Assembly: GCA_023480765.1 (NCBI GenBank)
Contig: JAMCWZ010000106.1
Coordinates: 1 to 5,272 of the forward strand
Origin: Nitrospirota bacterium
Lineage (GTDB): Bacteria > Nitrospirota_A > Leptospirillia > Leptospirillales > Leptospirillaceae
DNA: 5,272 nucleotides
Reading direction: 5' to 3'
A program made the translations under genes and the position numbers. Under the pieces are notes generated by a model. It was not told the DNA's origin, ran no database searches, and worked only from the letters and a program-made list of their open reading frames with translations. Below, piece after piece: positions 1-4,441 of this stretch. How positions within the stretch are numbered: the stretch's first letter is position 1; every line of letters begins with the position of its first letter.

Positions 1-552
1 AAGATCGAGAAGCATTTGTCGGTCCAGAACACGGCCGGAGTTCTTGACAAGGGCCAAAAGGAGGGAAAACTCCTTGGCGGTCAGATCCAGAAGCGTATCT
101 CCTGCGCGGGCCTCGTGGCGGGCGATATCCAGAACCACCCCGGCCGCGGAAAAACGTTCCGGACGCTGGGCCGGTTCCTGTTCGGTGCGTCTCAGAATCG
201 CCTTGATTCTGGCCAGGAGCTCCTTGGGATTGAATGGTTTGACGATATAGTCATCCGCTCCGAGTTCAAGTCCCACGATCCTGTCTGTCTCATCGGATTT
301 GGCCGTCAGAATCACCACAGGGATTCCGGCGGTCAACGGATCTTTCTTCAGGCTCCGGTTAATGGAGAGACCATCCAGGCCCGGGAGCATCAAATCCAGC
401 ACAATCAGGTCCGGATGCAGGGTCCGTGCCAGAGAGAGCCCTTCCAGACCATTGCCGGTTGTCGTCACCTCAAAATGTTCCTGGAGAAAATAGTGTTTCA
501 GCAGTGTGACGATATCTGCCTCATCTTCAATGACAAGGATTTTTCGGCCCAC
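1..552 (-). CDS. OmpR/PhoB-family response regulator, 3' end missing
   Basis: This is a two-component transcription regulator: an N-terminal receiver domain and the beginning of a winged-helix DNA-binding domain. 184 residues are visible and the frame is open to the left edge; full-length relatives have about 225-235 aa. The receiver shows acidic residues E9 and D10 (VIEDEAD), phospho-acceptor D53 in VLDLMLPG, T83 (VVILTAK) and K105 in VKPF, so it should be phosphorylatable. After a short linker, TAKEFSLLLALVKNSGRVLDR (from residue 158) is the typical PhoB/OmpR winged-helix start. The start is GTG at 552 with AGGAG 7 bp upstream and a one-base overlap with the peptidase stop. No histidine kinase is visible; it may follow beyond the edge. 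The regulated process cannot be read from the sequence; feedback on this sulfur operon is a guess from linkage. Confidence 0.93.
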   Translation of the reverse strand, partial: MGRKILVIEDEADIVTLLKHYFLQEHFEVTTTGNGLEGLSLARTLHPDLIVLDLMLPGLDGLSINRSLKKDPLTAGIPVVILTAKSDETDRIVGLELGADDYIVKPFNPKELLARIKAILRRTEQEPAQRPERFSAAGVVLDIARHEARAGDTLLDLTAKEFSLLLALVKNSGRVLDRQMLLDL

Positions 553-980
553 TAAGCTTCTCCTGGCAACACCCTTAAGGGAATTTCTCGCACGACTCCG
601 TTCTGAATAGTGTAGGCTTTTAACGGGGGCGGATCCTCCGCCAGCGAGGTCAAAAGATAGTACAGTTCGGGATAAAATGCCAGACGAATATCCGTCTCCG
701 AGGGATAAGGCCGGGTCACAGGGTGGGAGTGGTAGATCGCCCACATCTCAAGACCTTCCCGACGCAGATTTTTCTGGACCTGAAACTGTTCTTTCGGATT
801 CATTTCATAACGGACGGGTGAATGAAGGGCGTTTTCCATTGGAATGACGCGGATGGGACCACCGCCGGCCGGTCCCGCCACAAGTCCACAGCATTCCTCA
901 GGAAAAACAGAACGGGCATGCGCGATGATCGCGTCATAGAGACCCAGAGGGAAAGTCAACCCGGAAAATTCACCTTCCAT
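552..980 (-). CDS. mec: JAMM/M67 metallopeptidase (Mec-type, acts on sulfur-carrier C-terminus)
   Basis: This zinc metallopeptidase of the JAB1/MPN/Mov34 class has 142 aa. It shows the full JAMM motif HSHPVTRPYPSETD (H84, H86, S94, D97) and the upstream catalytic glutamate in PEECCGLVAG (E29). Mec of M. tuberculosis hydrolyses cysteine from the CysO-cysteine adduct; QbsD and HcyD instead trim residues after Gly-Gly of their carriers. Because the carrier here ends GG-Cys-Arg, this single enzyme could do both jobs. The ATG at 980 is chosen because it overlaps the moeB stop (TGATG), gives the usual length, and starts just before the conserved domain. No clear ribosome site precedes it, so translation probably depends on coupling. 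An upstream in-frame TTG at 1043 would add 21 residues of non-conserved sequence inside moeB. The stop overlaps the next start as TAGTG. Confidence 0.92.
   Translation of the reverse strand: MEGEFSGLTFPLGLYDAIIAHARSVFPEECCGLVAGPAGGGPIRVIPMENALHSPVRYEMNPKEQFQVQKNLRREGLEMWAIYHSHPVTRPYPSETDIRLAFYPELYYLLTSLAEDPPPLKAYTIQNGVVREIPLRVLPGEA
560..564 (-). promoter_or_regulatory. Ribosome binding site for the response regulator
   Basis: Minus-strand AGGAG lies 7 bp before the GTG at 552, within the last codons of the JAMM peptidase gene. It fixes the non-ATG start, which forms TAGTG with the upstream stop. Confidence 0.75.
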
Positions 981-1783
981 CAGATCGAACAGGCCCAATC
1001 GGTGGAACCGCTGACCGTCCGGATGGAGGGATTCTTCCCGCAAAGGGGACAGTTGGGATCCTTGGGAACCCGGACTTTCCGGAAGCTCATAGACAGGGCA
1101 TCATAGATCAGGAGCCGATCATTCAGGACGTCTCCCAGACCAAGAATGATCTTGATGACTTCGACCGCCTGCAATGTTCCGATCGTTCCGCCAAGGACTC
1201 CCAGCACCCCGGCTTCCGAACAGGACGGAACGAGACCGGGCGGCGGCGCTTCGGGATACAGACATCGATAACAGGGGGTTGATCGATATCCTTCCAGGAC
1301 GACAACCTGGCCTTCAAAGCGCAGAATCGAACCCGAAACCAGAGGTTTTTTCAGGAAGAACGCGGCATCGTTGACCACATAACGCGTACCGAAATTGTCG
1401 GAACCGTCAACGATGACATCGTAATCCTGGAAGAGAGATGTCACGTTCTCCGCGGTCAGGCGCTCTTGGATGGGAACCACCCGGACATCCGGGTTCATGT
1501 CAGTCAAGGTCTCATGGGCCGACAGAACCTTGGGTTTTCCGACGGTCTTCGTCGAATGCAGAATCTGGCGCTGAAGGTTGGACAGGTCCACATTGTCCAT
1601 ATCCGCAAGAGCAAGAGTTCCCACCCCGGCCGCCGCGAGATAAAGCGCCACAGGACTTCCAAGACCTCCCGCCCCGATAATGAGCACCTTCGACTGCAGG
1701 AGTTTCTTCTGTCCGCTCCCGCCTACTTCCTTGAGGATAATGTGGCGGCTGTAACGTTCAATCTGGTCTTCCCGAAATTCCAT
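980..1783 (-). CDS. moeB: MoeB/ThiF-family E1-like sulfur-carrier adenylyltransferase, copy 2
   Basis: This is the second E1-like enzyme of the operon (267 aa), roughly 60% identical by eye to the one at 3593-4405 and nearly gap-free against it; the N-terminal 100 residues are about three-quarters identical. It keeps GAGGLGS (37-43), DMDNVDLSNLQRQ (61-73), Lys85, VDGSDN with Asp129, the zinc cysteines C171, C174, C245 and C248, and Cys188 in PSCSEAG. All catalytic features therefore appear intact and it is not a decaying duplicate. It too has no rhodanese domain. The ATG at 1783 is preceded by AGAGG at 5 bp. It begins 24 bp after the NIL gene, and its stop is fused to the JAMM start as TGATG. 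This adjacency makes it a good candidate partner of the CysO-like carrier. Divergence between the copies is concentrated in the middle (about residues 101-170), which may reflect different partner proteins. Confidence 0.9.
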   Translation of the reverse strand: MEFREDQIERYSRHIILKEVGGSGQKKLLQSKVLIIGAGGLGSPVALYLAAAGVGTLALADMDNVDLSNLQRQILHSTKTVGKPKVLSAHETLTDMNPDVRVVPIQERLTAENVTSLFQDYDVIVDGSDNFGTRYVVNDAAFFLKKPLVSGSILRFEGQVVVLEGYRSTPCYRCLYPEAPPPGLVPSCSEAGVLGVLGGTIGTLQAVEVIKIILGLGDVLNDRLLIYDALSMSFRKVRVPKDPNCPLCGKNPSIRTVSGSTDWACSI

Positions 1784-1807
1784 GATCCCCTCTGTCTTGT
1801 CGATCCT

Positions 1808-2050
1808 TCAGCCTTCCAGGATGGTTTTCTCCAGTGGGTCCACATGGATGCCTCGCTGCCTCAGGTACTGGACAGTCCGTTCGATCTCCGGCAGGTCTCC
1901 TTCGAGCTCCAGTTCAACCCATCCTGACCGGTCGGAGACATCGGCCCGCCGTATATTGGGAACAACCCGGAACTTCTGGGAGATTTCATACAGGATGGGT
2001 TCCTTGACCCGCTCCTCCGGAAATGTCATGTGAAACCGGAGCTTGGTCAT
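1808..2050 (-). CDS. Stand-alone NIL-domain protein
   Basis: This small protein (80 aa from the ATG at 2050) consists of one NIL domain, a ferredoxin-like ACT-type fold best known as the C-terminal methionine-sensing domain of the MetN transporter ATPase and also found in homocysteine-synthesis proteins. Features fitting it are LRFHMTFPEERVKEPILYEI at the N-terminus, the central RVVPNIRRADVSD strand-turn, GWVELELEGD, and a helix leading into YLRQRGIHVDPLE. There is no signal peptide or membrane segment. Start choice: an ATG at 2056 exists, but GGTGG lies directly against it, whereas the ATG at 2050 has that GGTGG 6 bp upstream and makes a 4-bp ATGA overlap with the carrier stop. It sits between the sulfur carrier and the second E1. 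A role in sensing sulfur amino acids or in assisting sulfur transfer is inferred; the biochemical function of free-standing NIL proteins is not evident from the sequence. Confidence 0.85.
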   Translation of the reverse strand: MTKLRFHMTFPEERVKEPILYEISQKFRVVPNIRRADVSDRSGWVELELEGDLPEIERTVQYLRQRGIHVDPLEKTILEG

Positions 2051-2328
2051 CGGCATCCACCGGCGATGGCTGGAATGATCGAGAGTTCATCCCCGTCCTT
2101 GAGAGGGGTTTCTGTTCCCCCAAGAAAACGGATGTCTTCCTCATTGACATAAATATTGATGAAACGGCGAACCTCACCTTTTTCATCCATCAGCCTCTCC
2201 CGGATTCCCGGATAGTCCCGGACGAGGTTTTCAAGGATTTCCCTGACACTGACGCCTTTAAGATGGACTTCTTTCTGCCCATTGGCCATCGGTCGGAGCG
2301 GGGTCGGAATACGGACTAAAACAGACAC
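2047..2328 (-). CDS. cysO: CysO/MoaD/ThiS-like ubiquitin-fold sulfur-carrier protein with GG-Cys-Arg tail
   Basis: The 93-aa beta-grasp protein is predicted to carry sulfur as a C-terminal thiocarboxylate. It closely resembles M. tuberculosis CysO as I recall it: IPTPLRP near the N-terminus, GIRERLMD (41-48), RFINIYVNEEDIRF (55-68), DGDELSIIPAIAGG (78-91). The Gly90-Gly91 pair is the activation site, but Cys92-Arg93 follow before the stop, so the terminal Gly is not free in the primary product. Such extensions are known in QbsE (Cys-Phe after GG) and Wolinella HcyS, where a JAMM peptidase removes them; the JAMM gene in this operon is the obvious candidate. The start is GTG at 2328, supported by AAAAGGAG with 8 bp spacing. 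It follows thrC by 21 bp and overlaps the NIL gene. The absence of MoaE and thiamine genes argues against MoaD or ThiS proper. Confidence 0.92.
   Translation of the reverse strand: MSVLVRIPTPLRPMANGQKEVHLKGVSVREILENLVRDYPGIRERLMDEKGEVRRFINIYVNEEDIRFLGGTETPLKDGDELSIIPAIAGGCR
2057..2061 (-). promoter_or_regulatory. Ribosome binding site for the NIL gene, within the carrier's Gly-Gly codons
   Basis: Minus-strand GGTGG is 6 bp before the ATG at 2050 and immediately abuts the alternative ATG at 2056, so it favours 2050. The same bases are part of the GGT GGA codons for the Gly-Gly pair of the carrier. Confidence 0.5.
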
Positions 2329-2336
2329 GGGTCGAT

Positions 2337-2344
2337 CTCCTTTT
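2337..2344 (-). promoter_or_regulatory. Strong ribosome binding site for the CysO-like carrier
   Basis: Minus-strand AAAAGGAG sits 8 bp before a GTG start in the 21-bp gap after thrC. It is the strongest such site in the window and supports the non-ATG start. A strong site on a small carrier needed in quantity is plausible. Confidence 0.8.
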
Positions 2345-2349
2345 GCGTT

Positions 2350-3630
2350 TCAGGACGGATTGACAATTTTCTGGAACGAGGCCAGCGTTGGGTCGATGGA
2401 CACGGGCTCAGGAAGGAATCCGTTGAGGGCCTCCATGGTCTTGAGACCGTTTCCTGTGATGTAGGCCACTGTCAGTTCATCCGGTCGAATAGCTCCTTTT
2501 TCCGCCAGTTTCTTCAGGCATGCCACCGTCACTCCTCCTGCCGTCTCTGCAAAAATCCCCTCCGTTTCGGCAAGAAGCACCATTCCCTCCACGATTTCGG
2601 GATCCGAAGCCGCTTCCACCTGTCCCCGTGATTTTCCAATCACGTCGAGAGCGTAATATCCGTCTGCCGGATTTCCGATCGCAAGAGATTTTGCAATTGT
2701 TTTGGGCTTGACGGGAACAAATTGTGTTCGACCTGCCATAAACGCCTGATAGACGGGGGAGCATCCCTGCGCCTGAGCGCCGTTGACCCGGAGACCCGGA
2801 TGAGAAGGCACGAGTTCCAGACGGGACATCTCCTGAAATCCTTTCCAGATTTTCGTCAACAGCGATCCGGAAGCGATGGGGACCACCACCTGGTCGGGGA
2901 TCCTCCAGCCAAGTTGCTCGGCTGTTTCAAAAGCCATCGTCTTGGAGCCTTCCGCGTAGTACGGGCGAATATTGATGTTGACAAACGCCCAGGGATACTC
3001 CCCTCCAATTTCGCTGCAGAGCCGGTTCACGTCGTCATAGTTTCCCCGGACGGCAACCACGGTCGGACGGTATATAAGATTACCCAGGATCTTGCCTGCC
3101 TCCAGGTCGTGGGGAATGAAGACAAAACATTCCATTCCGGCACTCGCCGCATGAGCGGAAACCGAGTTGGCCAGATTTCCTGTCGATGCGCAGGCAACAG
3201 TACGGAACCCGAGCTCCTTCGCGCGATTGATCGCAACCGCAACCACCCGGTCCTTGAAAGACAAGGTCGGATGATTGACCGTGTCGTTTTTAATATAGAG
3301 GTTTTTCAGACCGAGAGCTTTTCCCAGACGCTCTGCCCGGACCAGGGGCGTCATTCCTGCGTGAAGTCCGATCGTTGGCTCATCGGCGACCGGCAGAAGA
3401 TGCTTGTACCGCCAGAGAGAATTGGGGCCTTTGGCAATCGAGTCCCGGCTCATGAGGGTCCGGATAGCCTCGTAATCGTAGTCCACTTCCAGCGGACCAA
3501 AACAGAAATCGCAGACGTGGACGGGCGCAAGATCATAGATCCGTCCACATTCGCGGCATTTAAGACCCTTCATCCGGGAAGGCTTTTGCCCTTCAGGGGA
3601 GGGCTGGGGTGATACAGACGGGTTGCTCAT
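2350..3630 (-). CDS. thrC: Threonine synthase, zinc-ribbon variant (PLP-dependent)
   Basis: Threonine synthases convert O-phosphohomoserine to threonine. Counting from the chosen start the protein has 426 aa. It opens with a zinc ribbon CREC...CDFC (C25, C28, C40, C43), followed by the fold-type II PLP domain: Schiff-base lysine K126 in HPTLSFKDR, STGNLANSV (149-157), ASGSLL (253-258), AETAGG (361-366) and TGNGLK (392-397). The motifs differ from textbook ThrC (NPTGSFKDR, SSGNT), placing it in a divergent subclass that I recall also from actinobacteria (NPTHSFKDRVVAVA). The ATG at 3630 is chosen because GGAG stands 10 bp upstream; an in-frame ATG at 3573 lacks a good ribosome site and would leave the zinc ribbon at the extreme N-terminus. 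The start overlaps the preceding moeB by 38 bp and the carrier gene follows after 21 bp. True threonine synthesis is the default call; a sulfur-using activity on phosphohomoserine is a speculative alternative prompted by the context. Confidence 0.88.
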   Translation of the reverse strand: MSNPSVSPQPSPEGQKPSRMKGLKCRECGRIYDLAPVHVCDFCFGPLEVDYDYEAIRTLMSRDSIAKGPNSLWRYKHLLPVADEPTIGLHAGMTPLVRAERLGKALGLKNLYIKNDTVNHPTLSFKDRVVAVAINRAKELGFRTVACASTGNLANSVSAHAASAGMECFVFIPHDLEAGKILGNLIYRPTVVAVRGNYDDVNRLCSEIGGEYPWAFVNINIRPYYAEGSKTMAFETAEQLGWRIPDQVVVPIASGSLLTKIWKGFQEMSRLELVPSHPGLRVNGAQAQGCSPVYQAFMAGRTQFVPVKPKTIAKSLAIGNPADGYYALDVIGKSRGQVEAASDPEIVEGMVLLAETEGIFAETAGGVTVACLKKLAEKGAIRPDELTVAYITGNGLKTMEALNGFLPEPVSIDPTLASFQKIVNPS

Positions 3631-4405
3631 AATCGTGAAGCTCCGTAATAGTTGGGTGGTCTCCGCAAACCGGACACCGGGGATTTCTCTTGACGCGAAC
3701 ATTCCTGAACGTGACAGGAAGGGCATCGTATGTCAGAAGTCTGTCGGAGAGGACGTCTCCGCGGCCCAGAAGAATCTTGAGAACTTCCGTCGCCTGAATG
3801 GTGCCGATCACACCGGCAATCACACCCAGGATACCGGCCTCCGAACAGGTCGGCACAGCACCGGCGGGAGGAGGATCCCGAAACAGACAACGATAACAGG
3901 CCGACTGGCCCGGAAAGATGGACATCACCTGGCCCACAAAGCGGAGAATGCCGGCATGAACCAGAGGTTTTCCCAAAAGAACTGCCAGGTCGTTGATCAG
4001 GAACTTTGCTGCAAAATTATCAGTTCCATCGACAAGGATGTCATACCTGCTGGCGATTTGTTGCGCATTTTCGGCCATCAGCTGCGTCGGATGCTCGGTC
4101 ACGCGCACATCAGGATTCAGAGACGTGATCTTTTCCTTCGCGGACGTCACCTTCGGACGCCCCACGTCCCCCGTTCTGTGAATGATCTGTCTTTGCAAAT
4201 TCGAGAGATCGACACGATCCATATCCACAATTCCAAGATGACCAACGCCGGCAGCAGCAAGATAGAGCGCCACAGGACTCCCCAGCCCCCCCGCTCCGAT
4301 AATCAGGACACTGGAGGAGAGCAGCTTGGCCTGACCGGCTCCTCCAACCTCGGGAAGAAGAATGTGACGGGAGTACCGGAGAATCTGTTCCTCCGTCATT
4401 TCCAT
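3593..4405 (-). CDS. moeB: MoeB/ThiF-family E1-like sulfur-carrier adenylyltransferase, copy 1
   Basis: The predicted cytosolic enzyme (270 aa) activates the C-terminal Gly of a ubiquitin-like sulfur carrier as an acyl-adenylate for thiocarboxylate formation. Visible signatures are the nucleotide loop GAGGLGS (37-43), the DxDxVDLSNLQRQ segment (61-73), Lys85, VDGTDN with Asp129, a four-Cys zinc site (C170, C173, C244, C247) and PTCSEAG with Cys187, the position of the conserved Cys of MoeB and ThiF. It has the length of plain MoeB plus a tail of about 20 residues, and lacks the C-terminal rhodanese domain of MoeZ/MOCS3, so sulfur must come from another protein or from sulfide. The ATG at 4405 is preceded by AAAGGA with 8 bp spacing. 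It lies 36 bp after cysteine synthase and its 3' end overlaps threonine synthase by 38 bp. No MoaE or other molybdopterin gene is nearby, so CysO activation is likelier than molybdenum cofactor work. It is a close paralogue of the gene at 980-1783. Confidence 0.9.
   Translation of the reverse strand: MEMTEEQILRYSRHILLPEVGGAGQAKLLSSSVLIIGAGGLGSPVALYLAAAGVGHLGIVDMDRVDLSNLQRQIIHRTGDVGRPKVTSAKEKITSLNPDVRVTEHPTQLMAENAQQIASRYDILVDGTDNFAAKFLINDLAVLLGKPLVHAGILRFVGQVMSIFPGQSACYRCLFRDPPPAGAVPTCSEAGILGVIAGVIGTIQATEVLKILLGRGDVLSDRLLTYDALPVTFRNVRVKRNPRCPVCGDHPTITELHDYEQPVCITPALP
3641..3644 (-). promoter_or_regulatory. Ribosome binding site for thrC
   Basis: Minus-strand GGAG lies 10 bp before the ATG at 3630, inside the end of the upstream moeB. 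It is the main evidence for starting threonine synthase at 3630 rather than at the ATG at 3726 (deep inside moeB) or at 3573 (no ribosome site). Confidence 0.6.
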
Positions 4406-4441
4406 CAGAAATATCCTTTCATGGCCTATGTCTTGCTTTCT

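Noticed and set aside
16..555. Plus-strand open frame of 179 codons at the left end
   Set aside because: The minus strand here encodes a response regulator with D53, T83 and K105 in place, so the plus-strand frame is a shadow.
552..1043. Extended JAMM peptidase starting at the TTG at 1043
   Set aside because: It would lie 63 bases inside moeB with no ribosome site and add a non-conserved stretch; the ATG in TGATG at 980 fits family length.
2722..3612. Long open frame on the plus strand opposite thrC (about 296 codons)
   Set aside because: It lies wholly antisense to a gene with clear catalytic motifs, has no recognisable domain, and its composition looks like a reverse-frame by-product of codon bias.
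2350..3726. Extended threonine synthase starting at the ATG at 3726
   Set aside because: The extra 32 residues overlap the conserved zinc-site region of moeB and look non-protein-like; GGAG before the ATG at 3630 is a better start.
552..4405. Bacterial ubiquitin-like conjugation or antiphage (Bil/CBASS-like) operon, given E1 + ubiquitin-fold protein + JAMM peptidase
   Set aside because: No E2-like protein and no effector is present, while the carrier is CysO-like and the neighbours are amino-acid biosynthesis enzymes; sulfur transfer explains the set better.
2047..4405. Molybdopterin or thiamine biosynthesis cluster (MoaD/MoeB, ThiS/ThiF)
   Set aside because: No MoaE, MoaA/C, ThiG or ThiH gene is present; the carrier matches CysO much better, with JAMM and cysteine synthase alongside.
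4406..4441. Promoter or terminator in the largest gap (36 bp)
   Set aside because: No inverted repeat with a T-run and no convincing -35/-10 pair; only the AAAGGA ribosome site for moeB is visible.
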